A stretch of 64,000 nucleotides of DNA from Sepiola atlantica (Eukaryota > Mollusca > Cephalopoda > Sepiida > Sepiolidae), in NCBI GenBank assembly GCA_963556195.1, contig OY744519.1, positions 33,262,887 to 33,326,886 of the forward strand. The letters run 5' to 3'. Shown piece by piece: positions 10,266-20,712 of this stretch (position 1 is the first letter of the stretch; every line of letters begins with the position of its first letter). A program made the translations under genes and the position numbers. The notes beneath the pieces were generated by a model. It ran no database searches and was not told where the DNA came from. It saw nothing but the letters and a program-made list of their open reading frames with translations.

Positions 10266-11200
10266 CCTGGCCGGTTGTGGCGTCTGCCACAAGGAAAGGT
10301 TAGACAGTCAACATGGTGTTAAATAAATGTCCCGTTAGTAGGGAAGATAAAAGAGTTCATATATGAGGAATGTTTACAGTACACAAGTGTGGAAGTCAAG
10401 CAATGGCCATGTATGTAAGTATGTATGTGTGTTGCATTAAGTAGTCTACATGTGTCGGCAGGAGTAACTATGTTGAATCCTTGCGTCTTCTTGTTGAAGT
10501 CAAACCCCGGGCCAAAGGCTAGGGTAGTTCCTGTTGCGTCCCAAGAGAAGAGTTTGAGGGCTGGTCCGAGCAACGTGAATGTTCTTGACAGTGCCGTGTC
10601 TTGGCCGAGAAAAGAGGAAGTGGAGAGGAAACCATCCGTTTTATAATCTCTCATCACGTGGTCAGCTCGCATGAGAGATGGCCCCTGATTAGGCAAGCTG
10701 GAAAAAAAGTTAAATGCTTGCACCAATCACTGTTGAGCTTTTGAATTACGCACAGATTCAAAACCGTAATGCCAAGTGTCGCTGTTAGTTGTACGGCTGC
10801 TACAAGTCCTCCATAGGAAAGCTAACCTTTTACCACTCGCTGATCAGATTTGCTGATAACATGCTTTGTTCTCATTGGCTGAGATTTTATGATACGCTGT
10901 GCCCAGCACATGTGCGTTTGAGCACCAGTTCATGCACCGGAGAAAAATGGATTTGTGCAGAAATATCGAAAATTAAATTGAGGCGACAAAGAAACCACAA
11001 CCGTATATTAATTGAATAGTTTTAGAAAGTGGACTTTGGGTTTACTTTCGACAGCCTCGTAACTCTCGCTTCCTTTAGTCCTCACATTCAATGAGCGATT
11101 TTTCTGACAAAGGAGGAAGAAGTGCTGTTTTCTGGGTCAGAATCTATCCATCTAACACTTATCGTTGGCTAGTTTTTGACCATGAAGTTTTTTTTTGTTT
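10266..11200. other. unclassified, part of the 8-13 kb repeat mosaic
   Basis: The part from about 10920 to 11030 (ttcatgcaccggagaaaaatg; aaccacaaccgtatattaat) recurs, diverged, at about 11850-11965 and weakly at 49750-49790. No coding gene recognised. Confidence 0.45.
10639..10660 (-). promoter_or_regulatory. TATA-like box with upstream E-box
   Basis: On the minus strand CACGTG (10655-10660) is followed about 8 bases later by attataaaa (10639-10647). Similar E-box plus TATA pairs recur in repeats at 13277-13299 and 50141-50163. It may be a retroelement promoter. No transcript is known. Confidence 0.35.
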
Positions 11201-11202
11201 TT

Positions 11203-11262
11203 TTTTATCCTTACATCAAGTGGCTTCATGCCTTGTCTGGAGCGATTTTCATAAAAAACAAA
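11203..11262 (+). mobile_element. LINE (family A) tail remnant
   Basis: The stretch cttacatcaagtggcttcat followed by gccttgtctggagc matches the 3' end of the LINE at 19.7-20.7 kb. Only the last 60 bases are present. Confidence 0.6.
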
Positions 11263-11373
11263 ATAATATATATATAAAATGAGACACAAAACAGCGGATG
11301 CAAATTAGTAAAAAGGTAATATACAAAAAAGGGGGTTTGCCAACTTGTTTTTTAATGGAACTTATCTTTGTTG

Positions 11374-11415
11374 AAGAAGAAGAAGAAGAAGAAGAAGAAG
11401 AAGAAGAAGAAGAAT
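11374..11415. repeat. (GAA)n microsatellite
   Basis: About 13 GAA units. A similar tract follows the LINE B fragment at 34.95 kb, so such tracts may mark LINE tails. Confidence 0.85.
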
Positions 11416-12149
11416 CGTCCTTTTAACATTTGTTTCATACTTCGGTCTCCCTTGTATAGTGTTAGTTATTGGCTCTTCTGTTGTAGGAGGGTGGGGGGGG
11501 GGTTCTTTGCAACAGTCGTCTTGGGCTTATATCATAAGTTAACCGTCAACTGTAAGGGAAAACAGAAAATATTACTCATTTTTGGAGTTGCCACTGTACT
11601 GGCTATAGTGGCAATAGAAATACAGTGTACTTCCCAATCGATAGACTAGGCCCTATCTTTTTTAGTTTTCTTCAGCAATTATTGCAATAATTTCTTTATC
11701 ATGTTCATTTTGTCTGTCAATAATAATGGAGGTCTAAGGCAAATGTTTTATGGGCATTTCATCGCTTTAAGAGAGGACGACGAGGTGTGTGACAAGGTTA
11801 GCAGATTTAAACTATTTATGTGAAGATTTTTGTCCGCGAAAGAAGTTCAATTCATGCACAAGAGAAAATAAGAATTGTACTTGCATTTAAGTACGGAAAG
11901 TTGAATTAGGGCGACAGCTTTCGAAGAAAAGGAACCACAACTGTATATTAATTAAATCATTTTACTTATGTAAGTAATAAAAGATAATATACAAAACAGT
12001 GGATGAAAATAGTAAATATAGAGAAAAAGGGGATTGCGTCATCATGCTTTCATGGAGCTTATCTAGAAGTGTCCATTTAACATTCTTTCGTAGGTAGAGG
12101 GACACTTTTGCGACAACTATCTTGGGCTTTGCATCATAAGACAGTCCAT

Positions 12150-12544
12150 AGGAGCCTATCTTAGCATGGCTTTAAGACAAACTCCTATAATATTTTTGTA
12201 ACAACACAGAGATAAAACGAAAAGAAAACAAAGTCCTTTGTATCAACAACAACGATACGTATTTATTTACATTACCTACACCGTTGGGTGTGGGTTGGCA
12301 AAAGTTAAGACAGTGTCAAAGTGAAGGAAGCAATAATACACTGAGAAAGTTCGGCTCTCGAAAGTCTTCTTGGAATATATCTTCTGTGAAGATAGCTTCG
12401 CTCAGCTATTCAGTAGGCAGGAGAGAGGAGATATCTTTCTTGGTCAATGCTAGGAAACTCTCTGGGAGTGCTGTGTTGATAGCAAGGGGGCTGAAGTAGT
12501 CCTTTAAAGGGTTGTTGAAATTAATGCATCCTGGAAGCTGATTG
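12150..12544. repeat. diverged dispersed repeat block, copy 2 (left part)
   Basis: Counterpart of 8060-9100; cctacaccgttgggtg is at 12272. It is interrupted at 12545 by a MITE and resumes at 13123 with gctgattgatcctc ... ctgctctccac, continuing to about 13290. Confidence 0.6.
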
Positions 12545-13122
12545 CATGCTTTTGCAGTATTGTGTACATATGAAATATTTTCGTCTTTAATTTTAAAAAG
12601 TGACTTGAAATTCAAACTTTTTTGTCAAATCTGATTTATTATTTACACACAGATCGCAGAATTGTACCCAGTATAAAACTTTTTTTCACATGTTTCGTTC
12701 ATTTAAACTTTACTTCATTTCAACTACGTATTTTTTATTTATTGAAACTGTTTTATTTATCATTTTCCCTTTAAACTTAACTTCATTGCAATTACATCTA
12801 TTTTTTAAAAATTGGTTTATTTATTATTTGATGTTTAATTTATTTCAATAAATCTATTTAATTTTAACGTATCGTCTGAATTTTTATTTGATTTTAACGT
12901 ATTGTCTATATTCTTATTTGATTTAGTATTAAAAAGTCAGTGCCGAACGGCACCGAACGTTGTGTGCACATGCAAGCTGTGTATTAAAATTGGTTATTTA
13001 CAGCTTCCATTTTTTGGAGAAATCAGATTTGACAAAAAAGTTTGAATTATCTCCCCCTTTCATGTCACTCTTTTAAATTAAAGACAAAATAGTTCATATG
13101 TACACAATACTGCAGAAGCACT
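12545..13122. mobile_element. hAT-like MITE with 8-bp target duplication
   Basis: Flanked by gctgattg at 12537-12544 and 13123-13130, an 8-bp target site duplication, the length typical of hAT elements. The left end starts catgcttttgcagtattgtg, and the complement of the right end starts agtgcttctgcagtattgtg. The inverted repeats run about 100 bp, through attcaaacttttttgtcaaa. The AT-rich core has no ORF. Comparison with the uninterrupted repeat at about 9105 shows the pre-insertion site. The length (578 bp) fits a non-autonomous element. Confidence 0.85.
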
Positions 13123-13276
13123 GCTGATTGATCCTCATATGGCCAGATCACCTCAGAGCGGCTGCTCTCCACAATGGAATAAATGTCAGTGTTTATGACT
13201 TTTACAACTCAACCATTAAGCAACATCAACTGTAGTAGTGGAAAAGAGAAAAAGCAGAAGAGCCCTATATGTTTGA

Positions 13277-13299
13277 GGTTATAGAGGCTTGTCACGTGA
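13277..13299 (-). promoter_or_regulatory. E-box plus TATA-like module
   Basis: On the minus strand TCACGTGA (13292-13299), preceded by ccttaggggg-like sequence, is followed by ctataacc (13277-13284). The E-box and its upstream flank match 50141-50170 closely. Functional status unknown. Confidence 0.3.
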
Positions 13300-13984
13300 C
13301 CCCTAAGGAAGCAGTGATTGGATTTACCTTTTAGCCAATCAATGTGACTCTTAAAGGGACACGTGACCACAACCATGTTGAACAATGTACATATCTTATA
13401 AATTTCAATACTCTTTCTATTTTTTATTTTTTTTATTCCTAATCTTTTCGTTTGTTTGTTTTTTATCGTTTTCTAAACATTAACAGTTTCATGTTATTAC
13501 CCTGTTTCGAATTTTGTTGACTTCACAAAATTACGATATTTGAACTTTAATTTTAGCTAGAAATTACCTTCTATTCACCAATTTAAAGGCTTTAAAATCA
13601 CTTTCAGGAACTCTGGTAGTAGTACGATACCAAATTAAAAGGTGACTTTGGGACACTAAACTTACACAATCAAAAAATCCACGGTTTACCTTTTATTTCT
13701 TCATTTACATTAATTATTAATTATAAGTAATTTTTAAGAAAACAATTTTTCTTTTTAATTTTCAGTTATTTAAAATCAACAAGACTGGAAAATATTTTTT
13801 GTTAGTTTTTGCTCAACTCCTTAACATTAGACTAAAGTTAAAGGTGATCATATTATTACAATGACAGAAAAGGTCGACCGTGGATTTGAGACTATTAAAT
13901 TAATTAAACTGACATTTAAAAATCGACTTGACTAATCTTATCCTTTTATCTTTATTTTTTTGCATTGTAGTAATTCATGTTTTC
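13300..13984. other. unclassified AT-rich sequence
   Basis: No ORF, repeat partner or structured element recognised. Confidence 0.4.
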
Positions 13985-14235
13985 ATATTTGGTTTAACAT
14001 CCATTTTACATGCTGGCATGTGTTGGACGGCTTTAAGAAATTGACTTCCAAACTTACCTATCTCAGGTTTTTATAAACTGCATAGCTTGAAATGTGACCA
14101 ATTTTCTTTGGAAGTCATTTCCTTAATTGATGTCCTTCCTGGTGCCCACCCAATGAGGTGATGGGGACCAGTATTTTTTATCGAGGGACCATTTCTAGGT
14201 GATTGCCCACCACTTGAGCTTAATGTAACGAAAAA
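13985..14235 (-). mobile_element. LINE B/SINE tail fragment
   Basis: The complement contains gggcaccaggaaggacatca, a phrase common in molluscan LINE and SINE 3' regions. It is followed by ttggaagtcaatttcttaaa and ccagcatgtaaaatggatgt, matching the tail of the element at 7.4-7.7 kb. No coding sequence. Confidence 0.65.
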
Positions 14236-14279
14236 TCTCTACAAAACAATTGATGCAGTCAAAAAAAACAACATTTAAG

Positions 14280-15078
14280 ATTTGGTAAAAGAGAAACAAT
14301 CTACTTGATGATGGCTTCCGGTTTTAAATTTGGAAATAGACAATTAGTCAAAAATGAAATAGACAATTTATTAAAAAAACTGTTACCCATTATATTTTAG
14401 GTAAGTTGTTTTTTTTTTTAGAGAGGGGGGTGTTAATAATCGTAGTCCTTCCCGTAAGTACCCGATGTCTTTTCAGAAAGATTTCTAACTAGAAAAACAT
14501 CGGGGAAACTAATGCCAACACCAGAATCATTTGATTCACACGAAAGAAGAAGAAAAATAATTTGTTTTCACCATTTTTAAAAATTATTAACACGTAAGAA
14601 AATCAAGCTGATTTTTATAATTGGAAATTTTGTATTTTTTTAATTACAAATAAATAAATAAAACTTTCTTTCATAATTGGAATGTTTTTTAAACAAATAA
14701 TCAAATAAAACTTTTTTATAATTGTTATTTTTTAAAATATTTTTTTAGATAGTTTATTTACTATTTTTTATAATTAGAATTTCTTTTTGTTTGAAAATAG
14801 TTTTTAAATAGTTTATATTGAAAATATATTTTAAATACTTTATTTATTTAAAAAAAAATAGTCCAATAGTATTTTATGAATAGAAATGCAACAAAATTTA
14901 AATTTATTAAACATCATAGTAATAACGTGTTCAAACTAGTGAAATTAAAATTTCCGCCAGACTCTAAACGGACGAAAAGCGTGAGGGACTGTTTTCTGAT
15001 AAACACTACTTGTCAATTTTCGAATTCAAAAACGGCAGCCATCATCAAGTAGCCTGTTTCTCTTCTACCTAAGATTTT
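14280..15078. mobile_element. 800-bp element with 70-bp terminal inverted repeats
   Basis: Left end 14284-14345 contains aagagaaacaatctacttga and tgatggcttccg. The complement of 15010-15075 reads aagagaaacaggctacttga and tgatggctgccg. The ends are about 85% alike. The core is extremely AT-rich and has no ORF, so it is a non-autonomous DNA transposon or long MITE. No clear target duplication was found by eye. Confidence 0.65.
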
Positions 15079-15204
15079 TAGTATTTTCATGACTACACAT
15101 CTTGTGTGTGTCGATAAAAATGAGTCGAGAGTGTGCTAAAACTGAAACATTTTCATATTCTCCTCTACTTTTGTTGGATTTTATCCAAACTTTGTGTCTC
15201 CCTA

Positions 15205-15319
15205 TTATACGGCATAATCACATCGACACACCGATTCTCGTTAGATCACCGAGTTAAGCAATGTTAAGCCTGGTCAGTACCAGATGGGTGACCATTTGTG
15301 GATACCGGATGCTGTATGT
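15205..15319 (+). rRNA. 5S rRNA-like sequence (pseudogene or 5S-headed SINE)
   Basis: About 115 bases align end to end with metazoan 5S rRNA. They start at tatacggcat, go through gttagatcaccgagttaagc (box A/IE region, about 15240-15262) and agatgggtgacc (box C region), and end ggataccggatgctgta. Length is close to the usual 120. Several substitutions in conserved helices, and no T-run right after the end, argue against a functional gene. 5S sequences head the SINE3 class, so this may be a retroposon head. Confidence 0.75.
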
Positions 15320-15547
15320 AGGAGGACGTCGACACCTCCCTGCAAGAAATGCAAAAATCTAACATCGTCATCTCCCCTGACGGTGATATACATGCGACTG
15401 GGGACCTCTTGTGAATTTGATATTCCCTAGAAACTTCCTCCTAGGAAGAAGCCGGTTCAACTCGCCCAGGGTGAATGCTGCTTCATTTGTTCGTTTTCTC
15501 ATCTTCTTGGTTGTTATCAATATTTTTATTTCTCTTCCTCCCACAAG

Positions 15548-15862
15548 GTAAGATGTGACACAAGGTCAGCAAAGTGGGTTTTGAAAAGCCAGCGCCCGAG
15601 AAGGTGAGCACTTTGGCCTACAACAAATGCCTGGGCATCTCCGTCGGCATTCCCCGGTAGGGGCGCCTCAGGCAGTAAGCAATAAACTTACTCCTCCCCA
15701 AAGAGGAGAAGCAAAGCCTGGGAGGGTGGACCTCCTAGAACTGCACAGGACAAACCCATAGACCGGCGTAAATCAAGCCCCGAAGGCCAAGATGATATCG
15801 GTCTATTGGGTGCAGCATCCATCGGAACAGATACTACACTTTGATCCTGGCCAAAAAGCCAA
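15548..15862 (-). mobile_element. U2-snRNA-headed SINE
   Basis: Read on the minus strand, it begins ggctttttggccaggatcaa and agtgtagtatctgttc, matching nt about 12-45 of U2 snRNA including the branch-point-pairing GUAGUA (15832-15837 region). A roughly 270-bp body follows, with ccctaccggggaatgcc and ending near ccttgtgggaggaag. Body pieces recur at 28.1-28.5, 42.9-43.1 and 48.3-48.8 kb. SINEs with snRNA-derived heads are a known class. The tail-to-tail arrangement with the 5S-like sequence is notable. Confidence 0.8.
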
Positions 15863-15875
15863 TATTTTGGCAATT

Positions 15876-16290
15876 TTCGGATTAATAAATAAAAGCTACA
15901 TTAAAAAAGTTTCATCATTTCTTTTCGTCCAAAATAGGTCCGTGTCATAAAAAAAATCACTTGTAGAATAATAATACAAATAACAAAAATAAACTCATCA
16001 TATGCATTGAAAATTATATTACAAAGAAATGACTCCCAAATAAAGAGTGTCTGCGGCTTAAACTAAAAAAACTTTTTTTCTTTATTAAAGCCGTAACATG
16101 TCTCTCTGAACGTCCTTTCAGTATGATGGTTTCTTGCGAAAGAGGGTAAAAATAGGCCTCAAAAGTTCAGTGATTGGTCAATATGTGAAGTATCTGAGCC
16201 ACTCAAATGAGCCTATTTTAGAAGACAGAGAGGGGGGTAGGTAATCTATTTACATAATATATGTTTTTTAATAGTTTTTTTCTTTTTAAT
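15876..16290. other. unclassified sequence
   Basis: Nothing recognised. Confidence 0.4.
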
Positions 16291-16294
16291 TTTA

Positions 16295-16545
16295 TTCACT
16301 CCAAACAAGGCATATTGCTACTGTGACGTAAAGGGGCTACTATGATTAGAGGCCAGATTTACAGGGGCATCTTAAGTGGGGAGTTGTGCAGCAAGGTGTT
16401 TGTTCACATTACATTTAAATTTCTGCATGTTGGTACAGCTAGGGAAACAAGGAGCAGGGAAGGAATTCCAAACGATTTCAGTTAAAACGGCTGTCCATTT
16501 TACAGTGAAATAATAGCGAAGTGACAACCCCACCCTCTCGGTGCA
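16295..16545 (-). pseudogene. LINE (family A) 3' fragment
   Basis: The complement carries the end of ORF2 (GLWNSFPA-like region, TNMQKFKCNVNKH) and the 3' UTR hallmark gccccttacg ... cttgtttggagtgaa. It resembles the fragment at 6.5-7.0 kb. Truncated upstream of about 16545. Confidence 0.75.
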
Positions 16546-16654
16546 TGAAAATACTGTTTACTGTTTGTTTTATGAAATGAATATATTTTATTTATTATTA
16601 TTTACCAATCAGAACCTCAAGTATTCACAAACAAATAGATTTGTCCATTTTATC

Positions 16655-16865
16655 TCTAGTTTTATACAGTTAGATATGTGTATGCGTTTATATATTTGTA
16701 TGTACAGGAGTCAGTCATAAACTAATTAACCGATCATTATGAATTTGGGAACACAGCTGCTAGATGTAAAGAGACATAATGTGAGCCATATTTAACTTAA
16801 TTTTGTTTTATGCAAACGGTGTAAAAAGGGGTGAGAACCCTTCATAAAAATTTAATACCTCAGAT
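16655..16865 (+). repeat. dispersed repeat R-B, copy 1
   Basis: Matches 41870-42080 in the same orientation: gtttatatatttgtatgtac, actaatt then gaccaatcattat, ggaacacag, and the tttagtt/ttacgcaaa region. No ORF. At 41.8 kb the related copy lies directly downstream of a decayed hammerhead motif. Confidence 0.65.
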
Positions 16866-16879
16866 TTTTATGAAATTTT

Positions 16880-17680
16880 AACAAACAGGGGATATATGTG
16901 CGATCTTTCTTTCTTTGTTGACTCAGCCCTTCTTCATCTCTGAGGTAAAGAAGAGGGGATGATCTCGTGAAATCACGTTGCCCGAAGATTCCGGCCAATC
17001 AGGGACCAACAGGTCAGCTTGACCATGTGTGGTTTGAGTGTCTATACAACAAATCACGCACTTCCTTTCTTTCTCTTTTTCCTTCCGTGTTCTGGGTGAA
17101 CGCACACAGAGGAGATCGTCGACACTCCCTCACCTCCACCGGCTCAACCGAGGAGGTTGGGGGAGGCAAAAAGGTAATCTCTTTTAATTCCCACCACGAA
17201 AGATAAACTATTCTGTCAAACACACTCACATTACAATTGCCACACAAAAATACATCAAACACGCTCGCATATACCACTTTTACAAACATGAACTGTTGAA
17301 CTCCTAAAAGTACAAACTCTACAAAATGTCTTAGTCAAATAAATTGTTTTGTTGTTTAATATAAATGTTTTTCTCTTAATTATTAATTTTATAAAATACC
17401 ATTCTTGTGTGTTTAGCTTTATTATTCCTTCGCTTTCTTTCTAATATAATTTCCAAATAATAATAATGTTTTTCCTTCTTCCCTTTGTTTGTTATAATCT
17501 GTTTAATTATATCCACACGTGGTCCGGCCACTTCGACCAATCCACACGTGGTTGGGCCACGTTTCAAACAGTGGGAATGGCATGCTGCTATAAAGGCATC
17601 TCCCCCACAACCTTTCGTCGGAGGATTCATTCTCCCATAATCCTTTGTCTAAGAACTTTAACCCCCGGCCATAAGGTATT
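16880..17680 (-). repeat. 800-bp dispersed repeat R-D, minus copy
   Basis: Inverted counterpart of 9467-10265. It carries an extra partial duplication of the ccacacgtgg region (17513-17560). Its left-end sequence (ggccgggggttaaagtt on the minus strand) abuts a LINE A 5' truncation point at about 17677. Confidence 0.7.
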
Positions 17681-18125
17681 AGACTTGATAGGTCCTTCAC
17701 TATCCACCAAGCTCCAGCCCCTGTCCCATCGCCGCAATGTTGCTTCCTTGTGCCTGTTTTACAAGTAGTTCAATGGATTGTGCTCTGATGAACTTCCTGC
17801 TCTGGTACCCCCACGACGTAAATTCACTAGACCAACCCAACAATCTGCCAAGTCCCATCCATACACTGTGGAGGTCACCAGATGCCGAAGAGCTTTCTAC
17901 TCCAAAAGCTTCTTTCCTCGTGCTGCTGGACTCTGGAACTCCCTATTTTCTTGACGATACTGACATGCAGAAATTTAAAACTAATGTAAACAGACATCTC
18001 ACTGCACAGCTCCTAAATTAGGTTGATCCCCCCCCCCCCAACCGTCACCCTTTTTTCTCAGTAGCCCCTTACGTCTACAGTGGCGGCCTGCCTTGTTTGG
18101 GGTGAACTATGTTATAAAAAAAAAG
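17677..18125 (+). pseudogene. LINE (family A) 3' fragment
   Basis: Translation gives LIGPSLSTKLQPLSHRRNV, then ASLCLFYK followed by a stop, FNGLCSDELPAL and FFPRAAGLWNSL, as in the 46.8-47.5 kb copy. A frameshift and stops break the frame. The 3' UTR has gccccttacgtctacagtgg and ends in A-rich sequence at 18115-18140. Confidence 0.85.
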
Positions 18126-18334
18126 AAAAAAAAGGAAAAAACATAATATGGGCACAACCTCTAATTTGAAAATTCAAATATATCAGATTTGCTTTGAATT
18201 TGATCCGTTATATCTTGATTTTAATCTTCGTAAGGGGAGATAAAAGTAGTGCAAAATTATATTATTCTATGAATTAATTGTACCCGTCGTCAGGCGGGTA
18301 GTTTACCATACAATATTGTTGAAGAGACTGCATT

Positions 18335-18900
18335 CAGAGTCACCAATGTTGAAGATAGGACATTATCAAATGAAACAATGACTAAGTCTATCCATACAAA
18401 AATAATTAACCTTTATTGATAACTTGTTAAGACAATGAAAAATGAAGAGTTACTAAATATTGAGAGTTTAGAGTGTCCGAGAATGTTCTAGGTGAAAAAA
18501 AAGTTGTTTTGTCTGTAAGGAGAAATTGAATATGCATGTTCATTTTGGCTGGTATAATAGTGTACTCGTTTTGTTAGTGATAGAGTGCGTGTATGAACTG
18601 TATACACGAGTTCGTTTAGCAGTGTGTATATGATGTCGCTATGTTTAGTAGTTTGTATGTGTCTCTTGTCATGTATGTGCTACTTGCCAAGGGCCTTTCG
18701 ACCCCAAAGGATCTAGGCTGTATTGTGACATACACGTGTATGTTGTCTCTGAAAGAAAACTACCGAAAAGTCAATAAAGAAAAACACAAAATTTTGGAAG
18801 TGAATATTTCTTGTTCTGTTATTGCTCGAAAGAAACTTCTGATTTGAGCTTTTATCCAATCAAGTGTCGATACGTAAAAACAACATTAACTGTCATTGCT
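18335..18900 (+). repeat. dispersed repeat R-C, copy 1
   Basis: Matches about 36080-36680 in the same orientation: gttctaggtgaaa followed by aagttgttttg, gatagagtgcgtgt, and gatttgagcttttatcc. The left part (gtctatccatacaaaaataa) recurs reversed at about 25985-26005. No ORF; class unknown. Confidence 0.6.
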
Positions 18901-19724
18901 GTTTCGAACAATATAATTTGGGTCGAATTGCTTCATGTTGTTGAATATGAAGCAACTCGCCCTTCTACTTCTATTCATTTAACGTTACTTTTCTCTTGTT
19001 CAGGGGTAAAACATTTTCTGATATTACGCAAGCTCACTCTTCAGTGCTCATGATTCAGTGGGTCAATTGTCTCCAAATTCCACATTGTGCGATCTTGTCT
19101 AATCACTTGCTTCCAAGTTTTTCTTCTTGCGATTTAAGACATCCATGCTTCTGCAACGGTAAAAATATTTTTAATTTTGGGGGGAAAACTCTCCAGAGTG
19201 AAATGAATTCGAATAAGAATTTCCGGGGTCAAACTATTCAGCGGCAAAACCTCCTCTATTAAAACACCAGTTTTCATTTTATATTTAACATTGATGTTTT
19301 TTCAGAGTGAACTGAATTATTTTTTGGTAAATTTGTACATGTGCACAGTATACTAATTCATCCAAAAATAAAAACGAGATTCTACAATTTTTTAGGTGAT
19401 TACCTGTAAACACCATGAAACAGTTGGCGGTAAAAATGAAAAAAATAACATTTATTTAAAAAATTTAGAGTGGGGATCAGTTTTGCATATAGATTTAACC
19501 TAAAATTGCTCGCAGATTTCTGGGCCATCGTTTTATAACAAGATAGCGTTTTAAGGACATATAAACACTTTTTTTAAAGCGAGATAAATTTTGCATGCAT
19601 GTTGTTTTTGGTGGGAGTGAGGGACATTTTTAATGCTGAAAAAGTTAACCTGTAATAATAAAAAAAAATTATTACTTTCATCATTTAAAAAGGTAGTAAT
19701 TATTGTAAAAATTATTGTGTAACT
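18901..19724. other. unclassified AT-rich sequence
   Basis: Nothing recognised apart from short A/T runs. Confidence 0.4.
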
Positions 19725-20712
19725 TTAGACGGTGTCTCTTCAATCTCTTTTCCTATCAATGCTGGTGTTCCTCAGGGCTCTATTTTAGGCCCAACACTGT
19801 TTCTTTTCTATATAAATGATCTTCCAAAGAATATTATTATCTATTCTGGTGTTGCTTCTCGCTCATCTCTCTTGGATCAGTCGAAATATGCAGCTGATCT
19901 AGAAGTTGACCTGTTGCTCACAGATTTCAGTTGTGGATTGAGGTACAAAATGACTTGTTTCGTTTAATTCTGTTAAGACTCAGCTCGTATCTTTCAATTG
20001 TAGGCGTATCCCTTTTCTTCCTGAGATTCTCATGGATGGCTCTGCTCTTGAGAAGAAATCGACTCTGAAACTTCTTGGTCTTTCTCTCACATCAAATCTT
20101 TCTTGGAGTTCATACATTAGATCCATTGCTCTTTCTGCTTCTCATAAAGTCGGTTCTCTCTATCGCTCAAAACACTTTCTCACACCTGAGACTATTCTCT
20201 ATCTCTATAAATCTACTATCAGACCATGTATGGAGTACTGTTGTCATTTTTGGCTGGTAAATCTCTGTCCCATTTGAAGGTTCTTAATAAGGTGCAAATA
20301 CGTATCTGTAATTTGATTGGCCACACCCTTTCTTCTTGTCTGCACCCTCTCTCTCACAGATGCTAGTCTCAGTCTTTTCTATAAATACTATTATGGCATA
20401 TGTTCTTCAGAATCATGTGATCTATTCCCAGCTTGTTTGACTCGTTGGTCTAATGGTCTCCATCAATTCAGTTTTGATATCTCATTGTAATACAACTTCC
20501 TATTCCAGTAGCTTCCTTCTTTCTAAGAACTGCAGGCTTGTGGAACTCTCTTCCTGCTGACTGTTTTCCTCTTACCTATAGCTTTAGTATTGAAAAGACT
20601 AAGGCCAATAGGTATCTCTTGTCTTTGCGATAATTATATTTTGTTCTTGTTAGCTCCTTACATCAACTGGCTTCATGCCTTGTCTGGAGCAATAAACATA
20701 AAAAAATTTTTT
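19725..20712 (+). pseudogene. LINE (family A) reverse transcriptase fragment
   Basis: Translation gives [16 protein letters not shown] and FYINDLP (19755-19830), the RT fingers/palm motif of Jockey/CR1/L2-group LINEs. Next comes KYAADLEVD at 19884-19910, where the catalytic YADD box reads YAAD, so a catalytic aspartate is lost. Many frameshifts and stops follow, then LLGLSLTSNLSWSSYIRS, EYCC, FFLRTAGLWNSLPA and the tail cttcatgccttgtctggagc with A-rich end. This is the only copy here that reaches the RT catalytic region. 5'-truncated near 19725. Confidence 0.88.

Noticed and set aside
10319..10726. 135-codon minus-strand frame
   Set aside because: Length near the chance maximum, lies in repeat mosaic, no recognisable domain.
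15205..15319. Functional 5S rRNA gene
   Set aside because: Several substitutions in conserved positions and no terminator T-run; pseudogene or SINE head preferred.
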